Both the position numbers and the translations under genes were made by a program. Below the pieces are notes generated by a model. The model worked only from the letters and a program-made list of their open reading frames with translations, had not been told where the DNA came from and ran no database searches. Below are positions 42,574-51,917 of a stretch of DNA of 56,211 bases, piece by piece. Numbering within the stretch: position 1 is the stretch's first letter; each line of letters opens with the position of its first letter. Source of the stretch: Teichococcus aerophilus (lineage in GTDB: Bacteria > Pseudomonadota > Alphaproteobacteria > Acetobacterales > Acetobacteraceae); the NCBI RefSeq assembly GCF_014490485.1, contig NZ_JACTVA010000038.1, positions 1-56,211 of the forward strand, given 5' to 3'.

Positions 42574-42878
42574 AAGGGGCTCCGCCCCTTCTGGACTTCC
42601 CCGCCGGGGTGGAAAATCCACCCCGGACCCCGCTGCCAGTTTATTGAGGCTGGGTGCCGGAGCGGTGCGCGGATTGATGCGATCCGGCGCTTTGGCATCG
42701 CGGCGCTCCGCAGGGGGGAAGCGCTTTCAAAGTATTCTAATGAAAGCCGCGCAAGCTGCGGCGTTGGTCACCAAGCCCACGGACCCGAGGCACAGCCAGG
42801 GCTTGGAGCTGCGAAAACAGATGGCGGGGTCTGGGGTGGCACTGCCACCCCAGCGGGGTCCAGGGGCCGCGCCCCTGG
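42574..42878. repeat. Related paired-hairpin element, type 2 (copy L, ~305 bp)
   Basis: Between the AfuC-like gene 3' end and lptF. Each end has two hairpins. Left: AAGGGGC/GCCCCTT (42574-42590) and CCGGGGTGGA/TCCACCCCGG (42604-42626). Right, inverted: CTGGGGTGGC/GCCACCCCAG (42831-42853) and CCAGGGGC/GCCCCTGG (42860-42878). ACCCC follows the inner hairpin as in type 1. Stems differ between ends but remain paired. The right end is 12 nt from the AfuC stop. Confidence 0.82.
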
Positions 42879-42890
42879 CCTCACTCCGCA

Positions 42891-43955
42891 TCAGGCCGGC
42901 AGCACCGCAATGCCACGCTGGCCAAGGCCCAGCCCGACCACCTCGCCCACGCCGCGCTGGCGCTGGGTGTGGGAGTCGATGACGAACACGTCCCCGGCCT
43001 CGGTGGTCAGGGTGTATTCCATCAGCCCGCCCAGATAGGCGGCCTTGGCCACGGTGCCGCGCAGGGTGGTGGCGGGGTCGGCCACGTCCAGCAGCTCCAC
43101 CGCTTCCGGCCGCACCGCCAGTTGCACCGCGCCTTCCGCCGCGCCGCGATGCGGCAGGGACAGGGTGGCAGAACCGATGGTCACCTGCGCCATGTCACCC
43201 TGGCGGTGGGAGAGCGTGGCCGGCAGCCGGTTCGCCTCACCGACGAAGCCGGCGACGAAGGCGTTGGCGGGCGCCTCGTACAGGTCCCGCGGCGTGCCTT
43301 CCTGGGCGATGACGGCCTGGTTCATGACGATGATCTTGTCGGAGATCGCCAGCGCCTCGGCCTGGTCGTGGGTGACGTAGGCGACGGTGACGCCAAGGCG
43401 CTGCTGCAGGTCGCGGATCTCCTCCCGCATCCGGCGGCGCAGCCGGGCGTCGAGGTTGGAGAGCGGCTCGTCGAACAGCAGCACCGAGGGCTCCAGCACC
43501 AGGGCGCGGGCGACGGCCACGCGCTGCTGCTGGCCGCCGGAGAGTTCGGACGGCAGGCGCTCCTCGAAGCCGGACAGGCCGACGGAGTCGAGCGCGGCGC
43601 GCGCCGCCTCCCGCACCTTCGCCTTGGGCTGGCGGGAGACGGTGAGGCCGTAGCCCACATTCTCCAGCACGTTCATGTGCGGGAACAGCGCGTAGGACTG
43701 GAACACCATGGAGACGTCGCGCTCGGCCGGCGGCAGGGCGGAGACGTCCTTGCCGCCGATCAGCACGCGGCCCTCGGTCGGGTACTCCAGCCCGGCGATC
43801 ATCCGCAGCGTCGTCGTCTTGCCGCAGCCGGAGGGGCCGAGCAGCGTGCACAACGTGCCGGCCGGGATGGTGAAGGATACGTCGTTCACCGCTTTGGCGG
43901 TGCCGCCATAGCGCTTGGTAACGTTCTCGAAGCGGACTTCGGCGGCGCGGGTCAT
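42891..43955 (-). CDS. ABC transporter ATP-binding protein, AfuC/FbpC-like
   Basis: 354 residues from ATG 43955, overlapping the permease stop as ATGA. Walker A GPSGCGKTT (40-48), Q-loop Gln86, signature LSGGQQQ (138-144), Walker B LLFDEP (159-164) and H-loop THDQAEA. The ~110-residue C-terminal TOBE/regulatory domain is typical of CUT1/ferric-type ATPases. Powers the permease encoded upstream. Last gene of the importer operon. Confidence 0.92.
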   Translation of the reverse strand: MTRAAEVRFENVTKRYGGTAKAVNDVSFTIPAGTLCTLLGPSGCGKTTTLRMIAGLEYPTEGRVLIGGKDVSALPPAERDVSMVFQSYALFPHMNVLENVGYGLTVSRQPKAKVREAARAALDSVGLSGFEERLPSELSGGQQQRVAVARALVLEPSVLLFDEPLSNLDARLRRRMREEIRDLQQRLGVTVAYVTHDQAEALAISDKIIVMNQAVIAQEGTPRDLYEAPANAFVAGFVGEANRLPATLSHRQGDMAQVTIGSATLSLPHRGAAEGAVQLAVRPEAVELLDVADPATTLRGTVAKAAYLGGLMEYTLTTEAGDVFVIDSHTQRQRGVGEVVGLGLGQRGIAVLPA

Positions 43956-46159
43956 GCGACGGCTCCGGGCAGAGGGGCGGGCGAGGCGGCGGTGACGGCA
44001 ACGGCCCGGCGGCCGATGCGGCGGCTGCCGACCAGCAGGTTCATGACGCCCAGCACCACCAGCATCAGCACGATCAGCACCAGGGAGGTGGAGATCGCCA
44101 GGCCGTAATCGCCATTGATGATGCGGTTGACGATGAAGACGGTGGCCAGCTCCGTCTCGGCCGTGACCAGGAAGATGACGGCGGAGACGGTGGTCATGGC
44201 CCGGACGAAGGAATAGGTGAGGCCAGCGACGATGGCCGGCCGCAGCAGCGGCAGCACCACGCGGCGGAACGCATCCATGCCGCCGCCGCCGAGGGTGTGG
44301 GAGGCCTCGTCCAGCGAGCCGTCGATCTGCGCCATCGCCGCCATGCCGGAGCGCAGCCCGACCGGCAGGTTCCGGAACACGAAGCAGGCGACGATGATGG
44401 CCCCCGTCCCCGCCAGTTCCAGCGGCGGCAGGTTGAAGGCGGCCAGGTAGGCGACGCCGATGACGGTGCCCGGTACAGCGAAGGAGAGCAGCGTGGCGAA
44501 TTCCAGCGCCCCCTTCCCCGCGAAGCGCGTGCGGCTGAACAGCCACGCCGCCAGGATGCCGAGCGCCGCGGTGATGGGGGCGGAGATGGCGGCCAGTTCC
44601 AGCGTGGTCAGCACGCTATTCCAGGCGAGGCCGGTGAACTGCCCGCCCTCGATGCTGAAGGCCTTCACGAAGTGGCGCAGCGTCGGCGTGTAGTCGCGGC
44701 CCCAGACCTCGACGAAGCCCCCCAGGAAGGCCAGCGCGTAGAGGCCGATGGTCAGCGCCGCCCAGGTGCCGGCGACGGCCAGGCAGAGCCGGCGGACGCC
44801 CTTGGGCAGCGGCGGCGGCAGGCCGGCATCGCCCTTGCCGGAGATGGAGACGTAGGACTTCTTCCCGGTGGCCCGCTGCTGGAGGAAGAAGACGACCAGC
44901 GTCAACACCAGCAGGATGAGGGAGAGCGAGGCCGCGCGGCCGGCATCCGCCTGGGCGCCGACGACGGCGAAGAAGATCTCGGTGGCCAGCACGTTGAAGC
45001 TGCCGCCCAGCACCACCGCATTGCCGAAATCGGCGATGCTCTCGACGAAGCCGAGCAGGAAGGCGTTGGCCAGCCCCGGTAGCAGCAGGGGCAGCGTGAC
45101 GGTGCGGAAGGTGATCTTCTCATCCGCCCGCAGGGTCTGCGAAGCCTCCTCCAGCGTCGGGGAGAGGCCCTCGACAACGCCGATCAGCACCAGGAACGCA
45201 ATGGGCGTGAAGGCGAACAACTGGGCCAGAAGCAGGCCGGGAAGGCCATAGATCCAGCGCCCGAGTTCGATGCCAAACCAGGCGGAGGCCGCCTGGGAGA
45301 GCAGGCCGGAGCGGCCGAAGATCAGGATCAGGCCGAGGCCAAGGATGAAGGGCGGCGTGACGATCGGCAGCACCGTCAGCCAGCGCAGCGGCCTGGCCAG
45401 CCGCAGCCGGCCGCGCGTGACCAGCAGCGCGAAGGCGAGGCCGAGGGCGGTGGTGCCGGTGGCCGTCAGCAGCGCCAGCAGCAGGGTGTTCCACACCACG
45501 CCGCAGCGCGGGGCGCCGGCCAGGCAGCCGAGGCTCCACAGCCGGTCATCCACCAGGCGGGTGACGGCGGAGGTGGGGGCGAAGGCGCCACCGGCATCGC
45601 GGAAGGCGCCAGCCATCATCTGGAGGATCGGCAGCGCGGTGAAGACGCCGATGGCAATGGTCAGCACCACCGCCACGGTGGCGGTGAAGGCATCGCCGCG
45701 GAAGGCGCCCCGCCCGGCGAAGCCGGCGGCGAACAGCACGCACAGCGCGGCGGAGACGACGGTGCCGCCCCAGCCGATGCCGTACTGCCGGGCCTCGGTC
45801 TCGCCGAACTGGCCTTGCAGCCAGAGGATCATCCAGCCGCGCGGGCCGATGCTCCAGCCCTGTGCCGCCAGCAGCGCCAGGCCGACGCCGCCGGCCAGCA
45901 GGAACAGCCAGGACCGCGTCGGGCGCGGCAGCGGCACCAGCGCCGCCACCAGCCCCAGCACCGGCGCCAGCACCGCCGGCCACAGCCACCAGCGGCCATC
46001 CGTCAGGATCAGGCCCAGCGCGGGCGCTCCGTCCGGGTCGGTCAGCCAGCCGCCATTGGAGAAGGACAGGACCAAGATGCCGTCCTGGACCATGTACCAG
46101 GGCAGCAGCAGGGCGGCGGCCAGCGCGAGGGCGCTGGACCAGAGACCGGCGGAGCGCAT
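43952..46159 (-). CDS. Fused double-domain ABC permease, AfuB/FbpB-like
   Basis: 735 residues with about 14 membrane helices. Two BPD_transp_1 domains are joined in one chain; each has an EAA coupling loop: VEGLSPTLEEASQTLRADEK in the first half and MAQIDGSLDEASHTLGGGGM in the second. The extra N-terminal ~200 residues hold additional helices, as in AfuB and SfuB. One polypeptide therefore supplies both permease halves. It starts 25 bp after the binding-protein gene ends. Confidence 0.92.
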   Translation of the reverse strand: MRSAGLWSSALALAAALLLPWYMVQDGILVLSFSNGGWLTDPDGAPALGLILTDGRWWLWPAVLAPVLGLVAALVPLPRPTRSWLFLLAGGVGLALLAAQGWSIGPRGWMILWLQGQFGETEARQYGIGWGGTVVSAALCVLFAAGFAGRGAFRGDAFTATVAVVLTIAIGVFTALPILQMMAGAFRDAGGAFAPTSAVTRLVDDRLWSLGCLAGAPRCGVVWNTLLLALLTATGTTALGLAFALLVTRGRLRLARPLRWLTVLPIVTPPFILGLGLILIFGRSGLLSQAASAWFGIELGRWIYGLPGLLLAQLFAFTPIAFLVLIGVVEGLSPTLEEASQTLRADEKITFRTVTLPLLLPGLANAFLLGFVESIADFGNAVVLGGSFNVLATEIFFAVVGAQADAGRAASLSLILLVLTLVVFFLQQRATGKKSYVSISGKGDAGLPPPLPKGVRRLCLAVAGTWAALTIGLYALAFLGGFVEVWGRDYTPTLRHFVKAFSIEGGQFTGLAWNSVLTTLELAAISAPITAALGILAAWLFSRTRFAGKGALEFATLLSFAVPGTVIGVAYLAAFNLPPLELAGTGAIIVACFVFRNLPVGLRSGMAAMAQIDGSLDEASHTLGGGGMDAFRRVVLPLLRPAIVAGLTYSFVRAMTTVSAVIFLVTAETELATVFIVNRIINGDYGLAISTSLVLIVLMLVVLGVMNLLVGSRRIGRRAVAVTAASPAPLPGAVA

Positions 46160-46184
46160 GCGTTGCGTGCCTTACTGAACGGGC

Positions 46185-47219
46185 TTAGCGGGGCAGGCTG
46201 TTGACCTCGCGGTCCCAGCGTTCGATCAGCCGGCGGCGCTCGGCGGAGGAGCCGTAGCGGGCGAAGTCGTAGTCGATGAGGCGGATCTGCGACATCTGCG
46301 GCGCCTCGGCCGGCACCGGCGTGCTGCGGTTGGATGGCGTCTGGAACTGCTTGGTCTCGGCGCCCAGCTGCTGCGCGGCGGGGGTCAGCGCCCAGTCGTA
46401 GAAGCGCCGCGCGTTCCGCTCGTTGCGGCTGCCGGCGATGATGGACATGGAGCCGATCTCGTAGCCCGTGCCCTCACAGGGGACGACGTACTGCACGGGG
46501 AAGCCGCCCAGCCGCTCCGTCACCGCATCATGCACGAAGGAGATGGAGACACCCGTCTCGCCGCGCGCCACCGCCTTGATCGGGCCGGTGCCGGAACGCG
46601 GATAGGCATTCACGTTGCGATGCATGCCGCGCAGGAACTCGAAGGCCGGCTCCTCGCCCATCAGCTGCACGATGGTGGCGATCATCACGTAAGCCGTGCC
46701 GCTGGATTGCGGGTTGGCCATCTGGATCTCGTTACGGAAACGGGCGTCCAGCAGGTCCTTCCAGCAGGCCGGCGGCGCGATGTTGCGGCGGGCCAGCAGC
46801 TCCGGATTATAGCCGAAGCCCATGGCGCCGGCGTAGATGCCGACGGTGCGGAACTGGCTCTGCTCCGCCTGGCGGCGGGCCCAGTCATGCAGCTGGTCCA
46901 GCATGGGGGAGCGGTATTCGGCGGTCAGCTTGTCCTCGGCCGCCTGCAGGTGCGGGTCGCCGGTGCCGCCGAACCACAGATCGCCGCGCGGGTTCTGCGC
47001 CTCGGCGCGGATCTGCGCCAGCACCTCGCCGCTGCCCTTCTGGGACATGTTGACGCGGATGCCGGTTTCCTTCTGGAACGCGTTGGCAGCCGCCTGGCAC
47101 CACTCGACCTGGGCCGAGCAATAGACGTTCAACGAACCCTGCGCGGCGGCCGGCAGGGCGCCCAGCGTGAAGGTGGCCGCCACGGTGGCGGCGAAGGCGA
47201 AGAGATGGCGGCGTGACAT
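46185..47219 (-). CDS. ABC transporter periplasmic substrate-binding protein, AfuA-like
   Basis: 344 residues with a signal peptide (cleavage near AAAQG, 27-28). Type II binding-protein fold: SLNVYCSAQVEWCQAAANAF at the start, GSGEVLAQIRAEAQNPRGDL, then GFGYNPELLARR at the hinge. The tyrosine pair that chelates Fe3+ in FbpA/FutA is not evident, and AfuA homologues are known to bind sugar phosphates, so a ferric substrate should not be assumed. First gene of the afuABC-like operon. Confidence 0.88.
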   Translation of the reverse strand: MSRRHLFAFAATVAATFTLGALPAAAQGSLNVYCSAQVEWCQAAANAFQKETGIRVNMSQKGSGEVLAQIRAEAQNPRGDLWFGGTGDPHLQAAEDKLTAEYRSPMLDQLHDWARRQAEQSQFRTVGIYAGAMGFGYNPELLARRNIAPPACWKDLLDARFRNEIQMANPQSSGTAYVMIATIVQLMGEEPAFEFLRGMHRNVNAYPRSGTGPIKAVARGETGVSISFVHDAVTERLGGFPVQYVVPCEGTGYEIGSMSIIAGSRNERNARRFYDWALTPAAQQLGAETKQFQTPSNRSTPVPAEAPQMSQIRLIDYDFARYGSSAERRRLIERWDREVNSLPR

Positions 47220-47362
47220 CGGGCGGCTCCTCCGGCGCGCCCCTTGAGCGGGGGCGGCGTTGTTTCGCCTCCATGCAACAAAACTGTCACATTAGCAACG
47301 GCGCTGCCCAGCCCTGGCGGGTCCGCGAGGCCACACTCCAGGCCCAGGCGGCCGCGGCCGGC

Positions 47363-48313
47363 TCAGGCCCGCCGCGTCCGCCGCCGCATCTCGCGGTGCA
47401 GGATGTAGAGCCCGGCCGCCACGATCATCGCCGCCCCCAGCAGCATGGTGACGCCCGGCACATCGCCCCAGATCAGCCAGCCGAACAGCGCCGCCCAGAG
47501 CAGCGCCGTATAGGTGTAGGGGCCGAGGGAGGAGACCTGGGCGCTGGAATAGGCCTCGGTGGAGAAAAGCTGGGAAATGCCGCCGACGGCGCCGATGCCG
47601 ACCAGTACCAGCCACTCGCTGGCCGAGGGCGTCACCCAGACGAAGGGCAGCACCAGGCCGCTGAGCAGCGTCATCAGAATGGACTGCCACAGCACGATGG
47701 CGGTGCTGCTCTCGGTGGCCGAAAGCTGGCGCACCAGCAAGGTGGTGGAGGCCGCGCAGAAGCCATGGCAGACGGCGGCGGCATAGCCCGCCATCAGCAC
47801 CCACTCGGCGATGCCGGGCGGCGGTACCCGCACCTGCCCTGTCAGCCCCGGCCCCAGCGCGATGACCAGGATGCCGGCGAACCCAACCAGCACCGCGCCC
47901 CAGCGGTGCGGCCCCGGCCGTTCCCCCAGGAAAGGGATGGCCAACAGGGTGACGAAGATGGGCGTGCCGTAGGTCAGCGCCTGCTGCTCCCCCAACGGCA
48001 GCACGGTGGCGGAGAAGAACATGCAGGTGGTCGCCGCCAGCCCGGTGCAGGCGCGGGCGACGTGGCCGGGAAAGCGGCGGGTGCGCAGCGAGACGCGGCC
48101 GCGCAGGCTGAGGAACACGACGATCGGCAGCGCGAAGAAGCTGCGGAAGAACACCATCTCCATGAACGGGATGCTGCTGCCCAGCAGCTTGGCCAGCACC
48201 GTCATCATCGAGAAGCCGAAGGTCGACATCAGGATCAGCGTGGCGCCGCGGCGGATATCGTGCCGCATGGCGTGCGGCGCGGCGGCGGCGGCCGTGGTGG
48301 CGGTGGCCTTCAT
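47363..48313 (-). CDS. EamA/DMT family transporter (second of a pair)
   Basis: 316 residues, ten membrane helices in two EamA repeats (GATLILMSTFGFSMMTVLAK opens the first; WVLMAGYAAAVCHGFCAAST the second). Ala/Thr-rich cytoplasmic N-terminus of ~20 residues. The start overlaps the stop of the neighbouring DMT gene as ATGA. The two are alike in sequence and order of motifs and may work as a hetero-pair or be a tandem duplication. Substrate unknown. Confidence 0.9.
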   Translation of the reverse strand: MKATATTAAAAAPHAMRHDIRRGATLILMSTFGFSMMTVLAKLLGSSIPFMEMVFFRSFFALPIVVFLSLRGRVSLRTRRFPGHVARACTGLAATTCMFFSATVLPLGEQQALTYGTPIFVTLLAIPFLGERPGPHRWGAVLVGFAGILVIALGPGLTGQVRVPPPGIAEWVLMAGYAAAVCHGFCAASTTLLVRQLSATESSTAIVLWQSILMTLLSGLVLPFVWVTPSASEWLVLVGIGAVGGISQLFSTEAYSSAQVSSLGPYTYTALLWAALFGWLIWGDVPGVTMLLGAAMIVAAGLYILHREMRRRTRRA

Positions 48314-49392
48314 GCCGCCTTGCCGCCCAGCCGGGCCTGACGTGCGCGCATCTGCTCCCGGTGCAGGTTGTACAGGCCGGCGGCGATGATGATGCCGGCG
48401 CCTGCGAAGGTGGCCGGGGCCGGCCAGTCACCCCAGATGACCAGGCCGATCGGCAGGCCCCAGATCAGCGGGCTGTACTCGAACGGCGCCAGGACGGAGA
48501 CGGGGGCGGAGGCGAAGGCGCGGGCGAAGAAGAAATGCGCCAGCGCGTTGCCGCAGCCGATCCACATCAGCGCCGCCGCGACGCCGAGGGAGGGGATGAA
48601 GGCGCCCGGCGGCGGGAAAGCCGGCATCAGCAGCAGCCCGGTGGGGATATGCGCCACCATCAGCCAGAAGGTGATGACGACCGGCGCATCCGTCCGCGCC
48701 AGTACGCGCGTCCACAGCCGCGTCAGCGCCATCAGCGCCACGGCGGCCAGCAGCGCCGCCGCCTGCCAGTTCCAGAGCGAGCCACCCGGCTGCAGCATTA
48801 CCATGACGCCGGAGAAGCCCACCAGGGTGCTGACCCAGCGCCGCCAGCCCACCACTTCCCCCAGCAAGGGAATGGCCAGCAGCGTCATGATGAGCGGGGA
48901 GACGGAGGAGAGCGCATAGGTCTCCGCCAGCGGCAAGCCATGCGCCCAGGCGACGTAGAAGGCCACCGTCACCACGCAATGCAGCAGGCTGCGGGTGGTG
49001 ATCAGCCGCACATTCACCGGGCGGAGGGAGACGCCGCGATAGGTGGAGCGCGCCAGCACCGCCATGGTGATGGCACCGAAGATGCCGCGCCACATCATGG
49101 CGGCCCCGGTTCCCACCTGCGGCACCACCCACTTCACCGCGGCGTCCGAGAAGGCGATCAGCAGGTAGCCGACCAGGATCAGCAGGATGCCGCGCAACGT
49201 TCCGTCCACGCGGCCGGCGGGCGGAGGCGGCGCCGGCTGCGGGGACGGTACGGTCGCGGAAGCGGTGGCAGTCGTAGAAGCTGTGGCGGCGGTAGCGGCT
49301 TGGGCGGAAGGAGCAGCAGGGCCAGGCGGAAAAGGCCCGGCGGCAGGATCGGCAGGATCAGGCACGCAACGTGCCCCCGCGGGGGGATGCAT
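48310..49392 (-). CDS. EamA/DMT family transporter (first of a pair), with low-complexity N-terminus
   Basis: 360 residues from ATG 49392. Ten membrane helices begin only at ~72 (GILLILVGYLLIAFSDAAVK). The preceding ~65 residues are almost entirely Ala, Thr, Ser and Pro. No ribosome site precedes ATG 49392, and an in-frame GTG lies just before the first helix (VDGTLRGIL), so the true start may be much later. It lies 14 bp after the GT-C gene stop, so it may be the tail of that operon. Confidence 0.85.
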   Translation of the reverse strand: MHPPAGARCVPDPADPAAGPFPPGPAAPSAQAATAATASTTATASATVPSPQPAPPPPAGRVDGTLRGILLILVGYLLIAFSDAAVKWVVPQVGTGAAMMWRGIFGAITMAVLARSTYRGVSLRPVNVRLITTRSLLHCVVTVAFYVAWAHGLPLAETYALSSVSPLIMTLLAIPLLGEVVGWRRWVSTLVGFSGVMVMLQPGGSLWNWQAAALLAAVALMALTRLWTRVLARTDAPVVITFWLMVAHIPTGLLLMPAFPPPGAFIPSLGVAAALMWIGCGNALAHFFFARAFASAPVSVLAPFEYSPLIWGLPIGLVIWGDWPAPATFAGAGIIIAAGLYNLHREQMRARQARLGGKAA

Positions 49393-49406
49393 GGGGTGGC
49401 ACGGGC

Positions 49407-51041
49407 TCAGTCCTTCCGTTCAAACAACATGTAGCCGTCGGTCTCGCCCGCCTGACGATAATGCTGCCACGTCGCCGCGAACAGGGGATGGCGGGTGAAG
49501 TAGGCGATCATGTCGAAGGGCTGGCCGGCGCACCAGCTGATGTGTGCGTCCCGCGCCACCATGACGGCTTCCGGCGGGCGGGCGGCGAAGTCCCGCGCCA
49601 CGGAATCGAACAGGTAGCGCTCGGCCTCGCTCATCTGCGCGGGGGCGCGGAAGCGGGCGCCGTCCTCCGGGCAGGTCTGGTACACCGCCTGCAGCAGCCA
49701 GGTGCTCATGAAGCGCAGCACCGGCTGGTTCTCCACGTAGTTGAGCGCCGGGTAGGCCGGGTAGATGTCGGGGGAGAGCACGAGCAGGCGGCCTTCCGGC
49801 GCCTCCTTTTCCAGCCACGCCGCCAGGCGGCCGACGGGGCCATTGTGGTAGTTGAACTCGCGCCACGGCGCCTCCCCCCCTCGCATCACCAGCAGGGTCA
49901 GCGCCACGGCGGAACCCGCCGCCAGCACCGGCGCAAGCCGGACCGAGGTCCCGCGCGGCAGCAGCGCGTCAACGGCGCGGGAGAGCGCGACGCCGCAGAG
50001 CAGGCCGCCGAACATCCACACGGGCACAACGTGGTAGCTCCACCCCTTGTGCTGCACCAGCGCGGCGACCAGCCCGCCCAGCATGGCGGCGGCCAGCAGG
50101 CGCGGCAGCCAGCCAAGGGTGAGCGTGCCGATGCGCGTGGTGAACAGGCACAGGCAGAAGGTCATCAACCCGGCGGTGAACAGCTGCTCGGTCAGCACGA
50201 CCTGCCACCAGGAGGCGTTGCCGAGGCCGACGTAATAGCTCCACACCAGCGGCACCACCTGGCCGAAATAGGCCGGGAAGCCAAAGACGATCAGCGCCAG
50301 ATACGCTGCCCACAGCCCGGCCAGCCCCCAGGGCACCGGGTCCAGCAACGCGGCGCCCAGCCGCCGGCGGCGCAGCGCGGCCAGCAGCACCACCGCCTCA
50401 ACGCAAGCCGGCACGGCCAGGAAATGCGGCTTCAGCGCGAAGCCGGTGGCGGCGATCAGCGTGACCAACGCCATCATGCGGGCGCTGGTGCGCATCCCCT
50501 CCACCCGCCGTTCCGCCAGGAACAGGTAGGGAAGCGCGGCGGCGGCCATGATCTGCTCCCGCTGGCCGAAATCGTAGCCGGCCAGCAGCAGCACCAGCGG
50601 CAGCAACGCCAGCATCATGGCCCGCTCGGCCGGGCCGCGCGGCGGATGCAGCCGCAGGCACAGCCAGCTGACCGCGCCGCAGAAGACCAGCAGCAACAGC
50701 AGCAGCGCCTGCACCGCATCCAGCGGCGTCCACGCCGCCAACGCCGCCGCCGGCAGGTTCAACAGGAAGATCAGCGGTGGATTGACGTCGATGAGCTGGG
50801 TGTACAGCCCCTCCCCCGCCACCATCCGCTCGGCGAAGCTCAGCACCGCCGCGACGTCCTGGTTCAGCGGCGGGGAGACCACCAGCAGCAGGAACAGCAG
50901 CGCCGGCAGCATGGCCGGCAGCAGCGCCCACAGGCTCAACCGAGGGCCATCCCCGGGATGACCGGTGGAAGGCGCGGCGTGGCGTGGCTGCAGGCGCAGG
51001 TCACGCAAGGCGGCACGGGTCGAGGGCAGTGTGTCGGACAT
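49407..51041 (-). CDS. Membrane glycosyltransferase, GT-C fold (ArnT/PMT-like)
   Basis: 544 residues, about eleven membrane helices between ~38 and ~415, then a soluble C-terminal periplasmic domain. The first loop has the acidic GT-C residue Asp62 (PPLNQDVAAV) and DVNPPL at 85-90, equivalent to the PP motif of PMT/ArnT enzymes. Such enzymes use polyprenyl-phosphate sugars on the periplasmic side. The genes across the divergent start encode a likely donor synthase and flippase. Its ATG overlaps the methyltransferase ATG on the other strand. Confidence 0.78.
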   Translation of the reverse strand: MSDTLPSTRAALRDLRLQPRHAAPSTGHPGDGPRLSLWALLPAMLPALLFLLLVVSPPLNQDVAAVLSFAERMVAGEGLYTQLIDVNPPLIFLLNLPAAALAAWTPLDAVQALLLLLLVFCGAVSWLCLRLHPPRGPAERAMMLALLPLVLLLAGYDFGQREQIMAAAALPYLFLAERRVEGMRTSARMMALVTLIAATGFALKPHFLAVPACVEAVVLLAALRRRRLGAALLDPVPWGLAGLWAAYLALIVFGFPAYFGQVVPLVWSYYVGLGNASWWQVVLTEQLFTAGLMTFCLCLFTTRIGTLTLGWLPRLLAAAMLGGLVAALVQHKGWSYHVVPVWMFGGLLCGVALSRAVDALLPRGTSVRLAPVLAAGSAVALTLLVMRGGEAPWREFNYHNGPVGRLAAWLEKEAPEGRLLVLSPDIYPAYPALNYVENQPVLRFMSTWLLQAVYQTCPEDGARFRAPAQMSEAERYLFDSVARDFAARPPEAVMVARDAHISWCAGQPFDMIAYFTRHPLFAATWQHYRQAGETDGYMLFERKD

Positions 51042-51894
51042 GCAGGCAACTCATCCCGGCCCGGAGGGAAAGAAGGGCCTTGGGCACTATCGATCGGCAT
51101 TGCGGCGGAGTTCGGGCGCTGCCACAAGCGAAGCCGTGGATCTTGCAGAATACGCCCTGATGGATGCGGTCGAGGACGGGATGTGGTGGTACCGCGCCGT
51201 CCATGCCCGCATCGCCGCCGCGCTGGATGCCCGCCCGGGCGTGGACGGCCTGCCGCTGCTGGATGCCGGCTGCGGCACCGGCGGCCTGCTGCGCAGCCTG
51301 GCCCGGACCGGCCGCAATGGAAGCAGCCTGGCGGGGCTGGAATACAACCCGGACGCCGCCGCCCGTGCCGCCGCCAAGTCCGGCGCCGCGGTCTCGGCCG
51401 GGGATGTCAACGCCCTGCCCTTCGCCCCCGCCAGCTTCGGCGCGCTGGCGAGCGTGGACGTGCTGTGCCACCGCGGCGTCGACGAAGCCCGCGCCCTGGC
51501 GGAATTCCACCGCGTGCTGGCCCCTGGCGGTACGCTGGTGCTGAACCTGCCGGCCTTTGAATGGCTGCGCAGCGCGCACGATACCCGCGTGCACAATGCC
51601 CGCCGCTACACCGCCCGGGGCGCCACCGCTCTGCTGGCGGCGGCGGGCTTCGAACGCATCCAGGCCCGCTACTGGAACAGCCTGCTGCTGCCGCTGATGG
51701 TGGCCCAGCGCAAGCTGCGCTCCAACACACCGGACGCCGCCAGCGATGTCGCCCCCTTCCCGCCATGGTTGGACGCCACATTGCACACCGCCACCCGGGC
51801 GGAGGCGGCGCTGGCCGGCATCGGCCTACGCTTTCCGGCCGGTGGCTCGGTGCTGGTCGTCGCCAGCCGCGCCGATGCCGGCCCCGCCCCCTGA
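51040..51894 (+). CDS. Class I SAM-dependent methyltransferase
   Basis: 284 residues from ATG 51040; a GTG at 51031 with GAGGG upstream and an ATG at 51160 are alternatives, so the N-terminus is uncertain. SAM motif I is LLDAGCGTGGLL; GLEYNPDAA is the acidic loop, AGDVNALPFAPASF motif II and LAPGGTLVLNLPAF the post-motif. DGMWWYRAVHARI before motif I is common in methyltransferases of sugar and lipid clusters. It may methylate the sugar or lipid made by the cassette; inference. The glycosyltransferase follows 23 bp downstream. Confidence 0.85.
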   Translation: MQATHPGPEGKKGLGHYRSALRRSSGAATSEAVDLAEYALMDAVEDGMWWYRAVHARIAAALDARPGVDGLPLLDAGCGTGGLLRSLARTGRNGSSLAGLEYNPDAAARAAAKSGAAVSAGDVNALPFAPASFGALASVDVLCHRGVDEARALAEFHRVLAPGGTLVLNLPAFEWLRSAHDTRVHNARRYTARGATALLAAAGFERIQARYWNSLLLPLMVAQRKLRSNTPDAASDVAPFPPWLDATLHTATRAEAALAGIGLRFPAGGSVLVVASRADAGPAP

Positions 51895-51917
51895 CCGTTT
51901 CCCCCGGAACCCCGCCC

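Noticed and set aside
49371-51560. 729-residue frame antisense to the GT-C gene
   Set aside because: It crosses the real divergent start and shows only Gln/Arg/His-rich shadow composition.
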